A stretch of DNA of 15,570 nucleotides from Polaromonas sp. UBA5171 (GTDB lineage: Bacteria; Pseudomonadota; Gammaproteobacteria; Burkholderiales; Burkholderiaceae_C), in contig DHWX01000136.1 of the NCBI GenBank assembly GCA_002413395.1, forward strand, positions 1 through 15,570, written 5' to 3'. A program made the translations under genes and the position numbers. Positions within the stretch are counted from its first letter, which is position 1; each line of letters opens with the position of its first letter. Of this stretch, positions 7,177-14,875 are shown piece by piece. The notes below the pieces were generated by a model. The model saw nothing but the letters and a program-made list of their open reading frames with translations. It was not told where the DNA came from and ran no database searches.

Positions 7177-7830
7177 TTACCTGCGCATCTGACATGCTTG
7201 CCGCGCCAGCGTGGTGATCTGTTCCCAGTCACCACGAGCCAGCGCCTCGGCGGGCGTGAGCCACGAGCCGCCAACGCAGACCACGTTGGGGAGTGCCAGG
7301 AACTCTGCGGCATTGGCCACGGTGATGCCGCCGGTGGGGCAAAACCGCACATCGCCAAACGGACCGCTCCAGGCCTTGAGCATGGCCGGGCCACCTGCTT
7401 GCAGGGCTGGGAAAAACTTGAGTTCCATGAATCCGTCTTCCTGGGCCGCCATGATTTCGCTGCCGGTGGCGACGCCGGGCAACAAGGGCAGCCCGGCATC
7501 ACGACAGGCCTGCCCCACCGCGTGCGTGTAGCCGGGGCTCACGGCAAAACGGGCACCGGCCATGGCGCAGGCCTGGGCATCGGCGGCGCTGCGCACGGTG
7601 CCGGCACCGGCCACGGCTTCGGGCACGTTGCGCGCAATCGCTTCAATGCAGGCTAGCGCCTGCGGCGTGCGCAAGGTGACTTCGAGCATGCGAATGCCGC
7701 CGGCGACCAGCGCGCGCGCCAGCAGCACGGCCTGGCGGGCGTCGGTCAGCACAATCACGGGAATCACCGAGGCGTCCTGCATGACCTGCAAGGCGCTCAG
7801 CGGACTGCTGAGTTCCAGATTTACATCCAT
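7177..7830 (-). CDS. eda: 2-dehydro-3-deoxy-6-phosphogluconate (KDPG) aldolase
   Basis: A 217-residue class I aldolase that splits KDPG into pyruvate and glyceraldehyde 3-phosphate, the last step of the Entner-Doudoroff pathway; the family often also cleaves 4-hydroxy-2-oxoglutarate. It forms a TIM barrel with the expected residues: Glu50 in LEVTLRTP, Thr78 in GAGTV and the Schiff-base Lys138 in ELKFFPA, matching E45/T73/K133 of the E. coli enzyme. The phosphate-binding GGI follows in PTGGITVANA. The ATG at 7828-7830 overlaps the end of edd by ten bases. It is preceded by a strong GGAAGGAG (7838-7845 on the opposite strand) at seven bases, so it should be well translated even if edd is damaged. 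It is the last gene of the cluster before the IS6 scar. Confidence 0.95.
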   Translation of the reverse strand: MDVNLELSSPLSALQVMQDASVIPVIVLTDARQAVLLARALVAGGIRMLEVTLRTPQALACIEAIARNVPEAVAGAGTVRSAADAQACAMAGARFAVSPGYTHAVGQACRDAGLPLLPGVATGSEIMAAQEDGFMELKFFPALQAGGPAMLKAWSGPFGDVRFCPTGGITVANAAEFLALPNVVCVGGSWLTPAEALARGDWEQITTLARQACQMRR

Positions 7831-9663
7831 GTTAAGGCTCCTTCCTCAGCGGTCAGCACGTGGCGACGCATGGTAGCAAACAAGCCCCGGCCCATGCCGA
7901 CGCCGTTGCGTTGACGCAAGTCATCCGGCATCACGGCCGCTGACCGCGCCTCCCACTCGGCGTCAGGTAGCAACACCTGCAGCTCGCCCGTGAGCGCATC
8001 GAGCCGGATCACGTCGCCATCCCGCACCCTGGCCAATGGCCCTCCCGCCGCGGCCTCGGGCGAGACGTGGATGGCGGCAGGCACCTTGCCCGAAGCGCCG
8101 CTCATGCGGCCATCGGTGACCAACGCCACCCGAAAGCCCTTGCCCTGCAACACCGCCAGCGGTGGTGTGAGCTTGTGTAGCTCGGGCATGCCATTGGCTC
8201 TGGGGCCCTGCCAGCGCACTACGCAGACCACGCCGTGCGCGGCATTTTGTTCGCAGTTGCGTTGCAGCTCCCCGGCGTTGAAGGCGGCCAGCAACGCATC
8301 TTGCGAATCAAACACACGGGCGGGTGCTTCAATCACATGCCGGGCATCGGGAACGGCGGAGACCTTGATCACACTGCGGCCCAAGTTGCCCTGCAACAGC
8401 TTGAGGCCGCCGCTCGGGCTGAACGGACTGGCGACGGGGCGCACAATCGTGTCATCTCTGGAGTCACCCGCGTCGTGCCAGGCAAGCGATGGTCCAGCCA
8501 GTGCCGGCTCTCTCGTGTATTCGCGAATGCCGCCCTGGCGCACCGTGAGCACGTCTTCGTGCATAAAACCGGCATCAAGCAATTCCCGGATCACCAGCCC
8601 GGTGCCACCTGCCGCCTGGAACTGGTTCACGTCGGCGCTGCCGTTGGGATAGACATGCGTGAGTAGCGGCACCACATCGGACAAGGCCGAAAAATCGTTC
8701 CAGTCAATCACAATGCCGGCCGCCCTGGCTACCGCGACCCAATGAATCAGGTGATTGGTCGAGCCGCCGGTAGCCAGCAAAACCACCATGGCATTGACGA
8801 TGGCTTTCTCATCGACGATGCACCCAATGGGCGCAAAACGTTTTGCCTTGACGATGCCCAGCACAGTGCGCACCGCTTCGCGCGTGAGCTCGTCGCGCAG
8901 CGCGCCGCCGGGCGCCACAAAAGCAGTGCCGGGCACATGCAGACCCATGGCTTCCATCAGCATCTGATTGCTGTTGGCCGTGCCATAAAAAGTACAGGTA
9001 CCCGGGCTGTGGTAGGACTTGAGTTCGGCCTCAAGCAATGCTTCGCGCCCCACCAGTCCCTGCGCCGCCTGCTCGCGCACGCGAGCTTTTTCCTTGTTGG
9101 GCAAGCCCGAAGGCATCGGCCCGGCGGGGACAAACACCGTGGGCAAATGGCCAAACTGCAGCGCGCCAATCAGCAGGCCTGGCACGATCTTGTCGCACAC
9201 GCCGAGCAACAGCGCTGCATCAAACATGTCGTGGCTCAGCGCCACGGCCGTACCCAAGGCAATCACGTCCCGGCTGAACAGGCTCAGTTCCATGCCGCTG
9301 GTGCCCTGCGTGACGCCGTCGCACATCGCTGGCACTCCTCCGGCCACTTGCGCGGTGGCGCCCTGCTTGCGCGCTTCATCCTTGATCAGTGCCGGGTAGA
9401 CTTGCAGCGGCTGGTGCGCCGACAGCATGTCGTTGTAGGCAGTGACGATGGCGATGTTGGGCGCGCGCTGGGTCACAATCCTGAAACGGTCTTCCAGCGA
9501 TGCACCGGCGACGGCATGCGCAATGTTGGCGCAGCCCATACGGTCAAGGCTGGGCGCGCGGGTGCTGTCCGCGCGCATACTGCACCAGATAGGCGCTGCG
9601 CGTGGAGCGGCTGCGCACGATGATGCGCTCTGTGACGTCTGAAACTGCCTGATTGAGCGCCAT
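7821..9663 (-). CDS. edd: 6-phosphogluconate dehydratase, apparent frameshift near the N-terminus
   Basis: Iron-sulfur dehydratase of the IlvD/Edd family, converting 6-phosphogluconate to KDPG. The main frame (585 residues, 7821-9578) shows AYNDMLSAHQP, MCDGVTQG, GVCDKIVPG and SPGTCTFYGTANSNQ; the last two hold cysteines matching E. coli C157 and C225 of the cluster. The true start is probably the ATG at 9661-9663, with AAAGG eight bases before it. It encodes a family N-terminus (VTERIIVRSRSTRSAYLVQ) that shifts frame at 9579-9582. Dropping one base at about 9579 joins it to the main frame and gives 613 residues. It also gives 17 residues between SAYL and the CANIAH motif, exactly as between SAYL and CGNLAH in E. 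coli Edd. The ATG at 9576-9578 has no obvious ribosome site. So this is either a sequencing error or a recent mutation that cuts expression. It is co-directional with eda and overlaps it. Confidence 0.9.
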
Positions 9664-9684
9664 GCGGCATGCCTTTCGAAAAGC

Positions 9685-9717
9685 GCTATTGCTTTAATAG
9701 CATAATGGATTTGTCAA
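9685..9717 (-). promoter_or_regulatory. Candidate internal promoter with operator-like dyad upstream of edd
   Basis: In the 85-base gap between the reductase gene and edd, the minus strand carries a perfect -35 box TTGACA (9712-9717). About ten bases downstream lies the perfect dyad GCTATT-N5-AATAGC (9685-9701), which covers the region where a -10 would lie. A well-spaced -10 is not obvious (TAAAGC at 15 bases is the best), so strength is uncertain. The layout suggests that edd-eda can be transcribed separately under a regulator whose gene is not in the window. No terminator is seen after the reductase gene, so read-through is also possible. Confidence 0.35.
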
Positions 9718-9748
9718 TACGGGGCTGGAGGTAAATTCATCCAGGAGT

Positions 9749-10768
9749 TCATGATCCGCTGCCTCGGTTGGTCGCCGCATTAAACACCGCCGCCGGCCGC
9801 TCGCCCGCCAAGGCCTGCAGCAAGTTGCTGGTAGCCAGCACCGCCATGGCATGCCGCGTTTCAAACGTCGCTGAGCCGATATGCGGCAGCGCGGTGACTT
9901 TGGGGTGCGTGCGCAAGGGTGAGTCCATGGGCAGGGGCTCGGTGGCAAACACGTCCAACCCGGCGGCGCGCAGCGTGCCATGGTCCAGCGCATGCAGCAG
10001 GGCGTCTTCCTGCACGATGGCGCCGCGGGCGCCGTTGATGAAAATGGCACCGGGTTTCATCAGGCCAAACTCGCGTGCGCCCATGAGGCCACGGGTTTCG
10101 CTCGACAAGGGCAGCACGGCGGCGACGATGTCGGCGCGTTTCAGTAACTCGTCCAACGATGTGTGGGTGGCTTTGCCAACCAATTCAGGCAGTTCGTTCG
10201 CCAGATCCACCGGGCGGAGATTGTGGTACAGCACGGGCATGCCAAAGCCCAGGGCGGCACGCCGCGCCAGCGCCTGGCCGATGCGGCCAAAGCCTAAAAT
10301 TCCCAGCGTTTTGCCATGCACGTCCCAGCCAAACAGTTCTTCGCCGATATTGCGCGTCCAGCGGCCTTCGCGCACCAGGTTGGACAGTTCGACCAGGCGG
10401 CGGCTCGTGGCCATGATGAGGGAAAAAATGGTGTCTGCGGTGGTCTCGGTCAGCACACCGGGCGTGTGGCACAGCATGATGCCACGGGCCGCCAGGGCGG
10501 GCAGGGCGTAGTTGTCCACACCGACGGAGACGCTTGAAATCACCTTGAGCTGCGGTGCGTGGGCCAGCAGGGCTTCATTGATGGGGTAGCTGGAGCCGAT
10601 CATGCCTTCGGCGCTGGCCATTGCGGCGTGGAAGGCGGCTGCTTGCTCGGGCACGCGCGGGTTGGCTACTGTGACGTCGTTCTGCGCTTGCAGGCGTGCC
10701 AACTGGTCGGGCGGTAGTTCCCGGAAGACCAGAACCTTTTTTCGTGCTGTGCTTGTGTTGGCGCCCAT
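9749..10768 (-). CDS. kguD: 2-hydroxyacid dehydrogenase, probable 2-keto-6-phosphogluconate reductase
   Basis: A 339-residue D-isomer-specific 2-hydroxyacid dehydrogenase. The NAD(P)-binding GFGRIG is at 159-164. The catalytic triad residues are Arg248 in NGARGAIV, Glu277 in FATEPLP and His296 in LPHIGSAT. This family includes KguD, which reduces 2-keto-6-phosphogluconate to 6-phosphogluconate, and GhrB, which reduces glyoxylate and 2-ketogluconate. Adjacent KguE-like and KguK-like genes and edd-eda downstream make the KguD role the best reading. The ATG lies three bases after the kinase stop codon, with AGGA inside the kinase end as a ribosome site. Family identity is secure; the substrate comes from context. 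Confidence 0.85.
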   Translation of the reverse strand: MGANTSTARKKVLVFRELPPDQLARLQAQNDVTVANPRVPEQAAAFHAAMASAEGMIGSSYPINEALLAHAPQLKVISSVSVGVDNYALPALAARGIMLCHTPGVLTETTADTIFSLIMATSRRLVELSNLVREGRWTRNIGEELFGWDVHGKTLGILGFGRIGQALARRAALGFGMPVLYHNLRPVDLANELPELVGKATHTSLDELLKRADIVAAVLPLSSETRGLMGAREFGLMKPGAIFINGARGAIVQEDALLHALDHGTLRAAGLDVFATEPLPMDSPLRTHPKVTALPHIGSATFETRHAMAVLATSNLLQALAGERPAAVFNAATNRGSGS

Positions 10769-10771
10769 CTT

Positions 10772-11716
10772 TTAAAGTCCTGCTTCGTTGAGCTCGGCGC
10801 GGGTGGGCAGGCCTTCGCTGTCGCCCAGCACCTGCACGGCGCGCGCGCCAATCCAGGCGCCGCGTTTCACCGCATCTGGCACGCTCAGGCCATCGAGCAG
10901 TGCACTGATCACGCCGACCGCAAAGCCGTCGCCGGCGCCCACAGTGTCAACCACTTCGGCCACCGGAAAGCCCGGCACATGGCCTGCGCCGGCTTCGCCG
11001 TCAAAGTAGGCGCCTTCGCTGCCCAGCTTGACGAAAACCAGCTTGGCACCGCGCTGACGGTAAAAACGGGCAATGCCTTCGGGCGTGGCTTCACCGGTCA
11101 AAAACCGGCCTTCTTCCAGGCCGGGCAACACCCAGTCGGCGCGCGTGGCCAGGTCGTTGATGGACGTGCGCATCAGCTCGGGTGTGGCCCACAGTGTGGG
11201 GCGCAGGTTGGGGTCAAACGACACGCTGCGGCCGGCGGCGCGCATCAGGTCCATGGTTTTTCGGGCCGCCGGCAAGGTGGTGGCCGAGATGGCCGCAAAC
11301 ACACCGGTGGCATGCAGGTGCCGGGCTGATAGCAGCCAGGCTTCGTCAATATCGGCCATGCCCATGTGGCTGGCGGCCGAGCCTTGGCGGTGGTATTCAA
11401 CCGGCGGGTCGCTGCCGTCGGTCACCTTTCCCTTGAACTGAAAGCCGGTGTTTTGCGCAGCGTCGCAGACCACGTGCGAGCAGTCGATGCCTTCCTTGAC
11501 CATGGCGGCCAGCAAATAGCGGCCCATCGAATCGGTGCCCAGGCGGCTGGCCCAGCCCACCTTCAGGCCCAGGCGCGCCAGGCCAATCGCCACGTTGGTC
11601 TCGGCGCCTGCTGTGCGCTTGTGAAAAGCTTCGGCGTGCTCCAGCGGGCCGGGCCGGTCGGCGACCAGCAGCATCATGGCTTCGCCAAAAGTAATAACGT
11701 CCAGGGCGCTGGTCAT
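10772..11716 (-). CDS. kguK: PfkB-family sugar kinase, probable 2-ketogluconate kinase
   Basis: A 314-residue ribokinase/PfkB-family kinase. The N-terminal substrate-binding segment GAETNVAIGLARLG (37-50), the SFDPNLRP motif (166-173), and the C-terminal PfkB signature DTVGAGDGFAVG (257-268), with catalytic base Asp263, are all present. Its closest known relatives are KdgK (2-keto-3-deoxygluconate kinase) and KguK (2-ketogluconate kinase). KdgK would feed Eda alone, with no need for Edd or a reductase. The reductase, the KguE-like protein and Edd in the same run point to KguK, which makes 2-keto-6-phosphogluconate. It starts 13 bases after the KguE-like stop codon and ends three bases before the reductase start. 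Kinase family is certain; the substrate is inferred. Confidence 0.85.
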   Translation of the reverse strand: MTSALDVITFGEAMMLLVADRPGPLEHAEAFHKRTAGAETNVAIGLARLGLKVGWASRLGTDSMGRYLLAAMVKEGIDCSHVVCDAAQNTGFQFKGKVTDGSDPPVEYHRQGSAASHMGMADIDEAWLLSARHLHATGVFAAISATTLPAARKTMDLMRAAGRSVSFDPNLRPTLWATPELMRTSINDLATRADWVLPGLEEGRFLTGEATPEGIARFYRQRGAKLVFVKLGSEGAYFDGEAGAGHVPGFPVAEVVDTVGAGDGFAVGVISALLDGLSVPDAVKRGAWIGARAVQVLGDSEGLPTRAELNEAGL

Positions 11717-11729
11717 GTCGGGCTCTCGT

Positions 11730-12560
11730 TTATGAAGGAATGCGTTTGCGGTTTGCCATGCTGGCAGCTACGGTGCGCAGCTGGTCAATTTCCTGGCGCG
11801 TCACGGCCAGCAGGTCATCACCTGCCAGCGGGTATTCAATGGCCCAGGGCACATCCGCCGGCAGAGCACGCAGCACGGCACGCCAGGGTGCGCTGGACTC
11901 GGCCAGCGGCACGGCCACCCAGCGCTGCGGCTGACGCTGCACACCTTTGCAATGCACGTAACGTACCTGAGGCGCCAGCGCGGCGGCGGCCTGCAGCGGG
12001 CACTCACCGCTCCAGTGCCAGTTGCCCATGTCAAAGGTCATCCCCAGAAAAATCCCCTGGGCATTGGCCGTGTCAAAAAAGTCCTGTAGCGCGCCCAGCG
12101 TACCGGCGCCAGGGGTCTGGTCGTTCTCGATTACCAGCTCGGTTTGGGCGGCCTGCAGGCGGTCTTGCAGCATGGCCAGTGTGCTGTGGGAAGCCGGGCC
12201 AAAGCCGCCAATGGCCATTTTCAGCCGTGGAGCCCCCAGGATTTGGGCGGCAGCCAGGGCGCGTTCCAGCGCGGGCCTATTCAGCGTGCCGTCTGCGGCC
12301 CAGAGGTCCTCGGCACTGGAATAGACCACGTTTTTGCCGGCCGCGCGCACGGCTTGGGCCATGGCGGGGAGTTCGGTTGCGGCATCGACCAGCAGTTCGC
12401 TGCGCACTTCAACGCCATCGGCGCCGACCGCCATGCTGAGCTCGGTAAACCACAGTTGCCCGTGGCGCCGCACTTCGGCCGCGCCAAAGGCAGACAGGGA
12501 AATCAGGATGGGGGCCGCTGCGCAAATGCCGGTGGCGGGGCCCGAAACTTCAGTGAGCAT
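11730..12560 (-). CDS. kguE: KguE-like TIM-barrel sugar epimerase/isomerase-family protein
   Basis: A 276-residue protein of the xylose-isomerase-like TIM-barrel family (AP_endonuc_2 superfamily). Recognisable pieces are the first strand LISLSAFGAAEVRRHG, GADGVEVRSEL with a barrel Glu, LVIENDQTPGAG with a metal-type Glu, MTFDMGNWHW with Asp, and WAIEYPL near the C-terminus. It resembles KguE, encoded first in the pseudomonad kguEKTD operon for 2-ketogluconate use, whose reaction is, as far as I know, not well established. The ATG at 12558-12560 overlaps the ABC ATPase stop by 11 bases. The 15 or so residues before the first strand are atypical, and the ribosome site is weak, so the true start could be slightly further in. 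It is co-transcribed with the transporter and the kinase. Confidence 0.75.
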   Translation of the reverse strand: MLTEVSGPATGICAAAPILISLSAFGAAEVRRHGQLWFTELSMAVGADGVEVRSELLVDAATELPAMAQAVRAAGKNVVYSSAEDLWAADGTLNRPALERALAAAQILGAPRLKMAIGGFGPASHSTLAMLQDRLQAAQTELVIENDQTPGAGTLGALQDFFDTANAQGIFLGMTFDMGNWHWSGECPLQAAAALAPQVRYVHCKGVQRQPQRWVAVPLAESSAPWRAVLRALPADVPWAIEYPLAGDDLLAVTRQEIDQLRTVAASMANRKRIPS

Positions 12561-13341
12561 GCTGCGAGTTCAGGATCTGCCCCAGGAAATTGCGGGTCTT
12601 CTCATTTTGCGGGTTGCTGAAGAACTGCTCCGGTGATGCCTGTTCGATGATCATGCCGTCCGCCATGAAAATCACGCGGTCGGCCACGCTGCGGGCAAAG
12701 CCCATTTCGTGCGTGACGCACAGCATGGTCATGCCGTCGTCAGCCAGGCTGATCATGGTGTCCAGCACTTCCTTGACCATCTCCGGGTCCAGCGCGGAAG
12801 TGGGTTCGTCAAACAGCATGATCTTGGGCGTCATGCACAGGGCGCGGGCAATCGCCACGCGCTGCTGCTGCCCGCCCGAGAGCTGGCTCGGGTATTTGAG
12901 GGCCTGCTCGGGAATGCGCACGCGCGTGAGGTACTTCATCGCGACGGCTTCGGCTTCTGCCTTGCTCAGGCCACGCGAGCGCATCGGTGCCAGCGTGCAG
13001 TTTTGCAAGATCGTCAGGTGCGGAAACAGGTTGAACTGCTGAAACACCATGCCGACTTCCTGGCGCACAGAGTCCACATTCTTGCCGCCGGCAGTCAGAT
13101 CAAGGCCATCGACCACAATGCGGCCTTTTTGCACGATCTCCAGCCGGTTGATGCAGCGGATCAGCGTGGACTTGCCCGAGCCCGAAGGCCCGCAGATCAC
13201 AATGCGTTCGCCTGCCGCGACCTCCAGACTGATGTCGGTCAGCGCCTGGAACTTGCCAAACCATTTGTCCACCGCTTCGATGCGGATGATGGGCTCGGCC
13301 TCGGGGTTTGCCGGGGAAGGAGATCGCCTTGTGTCTGTCAT
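12550..13341 (-). CDS. ABC transporter ATP-binding protein, polar-amino-acid (PAAT) type
   Basis: A 263-residue ATPase of the GlnQ/HisP class that drives the importer encoded upstream. The Walker A GPSGSGKS is at 51-58, the Q-loop at Gln101 in MVFQQFNLFPH, the signature LSGGQQQR at 154-161, Walker B IMLFDEP with Glu179, and the switch His211 in VTHEMGFA. All key residues are intact. About 18 extra N-terminal residues precede the usual start of the fold. The start lies 18 bases after the binding-protein stop codon, and the gene overlaps the next one by 11 bases. By sequence alone it would be called an amino-acid importer ATPase; the operon suggests it powers uptake of a sugar acid instead. Confidence 0.95.
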   Translation of the reverse strand: MTDTRRSPSPANPEAEPIIRIEAVDKWFGKFQALTDISLEVAAGERIVICGPSGSGKSTLIRCINRLEIVQKGRIVVDGLDLTAGGKNVDSVRQEVGMVFQQFNLFPHLTILQNCTLAPMRSRGLSKAEAEAVAMKYLTRVRIPEQALKYPSQLSGGQQQRVAIARALCMTPKIMLFDEPTSALDPEMVKEVLDTMISLADDGMTMLCVTHEMGFARSVADRVIFMADGMIIEQASPEQFFSNPQNEKTRNFLGQILNSQHAH

Positions 13342-13359
13342 GAATGCACCGTGCGGGGT

Positions 13360-14166
13360 TTATTGCATTTTCGGCAAGTCGGTTTCCAGCCACTTGTGGT
13401 ACAGCTTGTTGAGCTCGCCATTGGCCGTGTTCCTGTCGACGAAGTCATTCACGGTTTTCAGTAGCTCAGCCTGGCCTGGACGCATCGCCACCGCCATCAC
13501 CTGCTGGCGCAGCAAAAACTTGTTCTCGTAGGTGTTGGCCGGGGCGCGCTTGTCGATTTGCGCGGCCACGGTGGTGGAGCAGCCAATGGCGTCCACCTGT
13601 CCCGACATCAATGCCTGCATCGCCGATGCGTCGTCGTCAAAGCGGCGGATTTCGGTGCCTTCAGGCGCAATGGCGGTCAGGGCCACGTCTTGTGTGCTGG
13701 CGCGGGCCACACCGACGCGTTTGCCTTTCAGGTCAGCCGCGCCCTTGATGCTGGCTTTCTTGTCGCCGTACAAAACAATGCTGGCAGCGGCATAAGGCTT
13801 GGAGAACTGGACCTGCTTGGCGCGCTCTGGCGTGATTGCCAGCGAAGCCACCAGCAAATCGACCTTGTTGGTCAGCAGAAACGGAATGCGGTTGGGGCCG
13901 GTCACGGGAACCAGATTGACCTTGACGCCCAGGTCCTTGGCCATCAGGCGGGCCACATCGGCGTCGTAGCCGTCAGGCTGGTTGCTGCTGTTCATGGTGC
14001 CGTAAGGCGGAAAGTCGACCAGCATGCCGACGGTCAGCTCGCCTTTTTTCTTGATGCTGTCTACTGTCTGCGCGCTGGCGGCGGGAGCCCACGCTGACAG
14101 GGTGGCGGCCAGGCCCAGGGCCAGAGCGGTGCTTGTGAATACGCGGCGTTGCAGATGCTTGATCAT
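13360..14166 (-). CDS. PAAT-family periplasmic substrate-binding protein, predicted sugar-acid receptor
   Basis: A 268-residue family 3 (SBP_bac_3) binding protein. Residues 1-32 form a typical Sec signal peptide ending ASA before Gln33. The mature part has the family fold marks: GELTVGMLVDFPPYG, PDGYDADVARLMAK, ASLAITPERAKQVQFSKPY and LKGKRVGVARASTQD. Arg115 (in ITPER) and Thr158 (in STQD) match the residues that hold the alpha-carboxylate in HisJ/LAOBP. The Asp that binds the alpha-amino group in amino-acid binders falls in the motif after VDA; here the motif reads VDAIGCSTT, with Ser197 at that place. This fits a ligand with a carboxylate but no amino group, such as 2-ketogluconate, in line with the operon. 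GGAG lies eight bases before the ATG. Confidence 0.9.
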   Translation of the reverse strand: MIKHLQRRVFTSTALALGLAATLSAWAPAASAQTVDSIKKKGELTVGMLVDFPPYGTMNSSNQPDGYDADVARLMAKDLGVKVNLVPVTGPNRIPFLLTNKVDLLVASLAITPERAKQVQFSKPYAAASIVLYGDKKASIKGAADLKGKRVGVARASTQDVALTAIAPEGTEIRRFDDDASAMQALMSGQVDAIGCSTTVAAQIDKRAPANTYENKFLLRQQVMAVAMRPGQAELLKTVNDFVDRNTANGELNKLYHKWLETDLPKMQ

Positions 14167-14221
14167 GACTAATTCTCCGTGAGTTGTGGTGAAAAATGAC
14201 AGGGTGAAAAACTAAAGCGGT

Positions 14222-14875
14222 TCAGCGTGCAAGCGCCGCGGCATGCCGGCGCTCCATGCGCGCGGCCAGCAAAGACAAAGGCCAGCACAGCACAAAGTAG
14301 ATGGCAGCGACCACGCTGAAGACAATGAGCGGCTGGAACGTGGCGTTGTTGATGATCTGCCCGGCGCGGGTGACTTCGGCAAAGCCGATGATGGCAGCGA
14401 GCGAGGTGCCTTTGATGATCTGCACCATGTAGCCCACGGTGGGCGCTAGCGCGATTTTGAAAGCTTGCGGCAGCACGACGTCGCGCATGCGTGAGAAGTA
14501 CGAGAGGCTGAGCGCGTGCGCCGCTTCGACCTGGCCGCCAGGTATTGCCTGAATGCAGCCGCGCCAGATTTCGCCAAGAAAAGCGCTGCTGTTGAGAATC
14601 AGCGCCACGCCGGCGGCTACCCAGGGGTTGATGTCAAAGCCCAGCACTGGTGCGCCGAAGAACACCAGAAAGAGCTGCAGCAGCAGCGGTGTGCCCTGGA
14701 AAATCTGGATAAAGCCACCCGACAGCCAGCGTGCCACGGGGTTGTCGGAGGTACGGCTCAGCGCAATGGTCAGGCCACCGATCGCCCCCCCAATGAAGGC
14801 GATCATCGACAGCGCCACGGTCCACTTGGCCGCTTCGAGGATAAAGAGGAATTCCGGAAAGCCGAAAGTACGCAT
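14222..14875 (-). CDS. ABC transporter permease, PAAT (HisMQ) type
   Basis: A 217-residue inner-membrane permease with about five hydrophobic segments and the family's cytoplasmic EAA loop (FLGEIWRGCIQAIPGGQVEAAHAL, read around residues 98-121), which contacts the ATPase. It pairs with the permease encoded just upstream to form the heterodimeric channel. Its ATG shares one base with the upstream stop codon (TAATG), so the two are translationally coupled, suiting equal amounts. It is followed by a 55-base gap before the binding-protein gene that contains the nine-base direct repeat GGTGAAAAA (14188-14196 and 14203-14211) of unknown meaning. Confidence 0.94.
   Translation of the reverse strand: MRTFGFPEFLFILEAAKWTVALSMIAFIGGAIGGLTIALSRTSDNPVARWLSGGFIQIFQGTPLLLQLFLVFFGAPVLGFDINPWVAAGVALILNSSAFLGEIWRGCIQAIPGGQVEAAHALSLSYFSRMRDVVLPQAFKIALAPTVGYMVQIIKGTSLAAIIGFAEVTRAGQIINNATFQPLIVFSVVAAIYFVLCWPLSLLAARMERRHAAALAR

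Noticed and set aside
8742..9623. Plus-strand frame of 293 codons opposite edd
   Set aside because: The minus strand carries clear Edd motifs throughout. The plus frame shows no domain and reflects third-position GC bias.
9544..9663. Programmed ribosomal frameshift in edd
   Set aside because: No slippery heptamer or downstream structure is seen at the shift point, and Edd is not known to use frameshifting. Mutation or sequencing error is simpler.
10772..11716. Assignment of the PfkB kinase as KdgK (2-keto-3-deoxygluconate kinase)
   Set aside because: KDG would reach Eda without Edd or a 2-ketoacid reductase. The presence of KguE-like, KguD-like and Edd genes makes KguK the better fit, though sequence alone does not exclude KdgK.
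11366..12439. Long plus-strand frame of 357 codons opposite kguK and kguE
   Set aside because: It spans two well-recognised minus-strand genes and the gap between them, has low-complexity Ala/Arg/Pro/His composition and no family motif. It is a GC-rich shadow.
12709..14097. Plus-strand frames of 150-250 codons opposite the ABC ATPase and binding protein
   Set aside because: They mirror conserved genes on the other strand and lack any recognisable motif or ribosome site.
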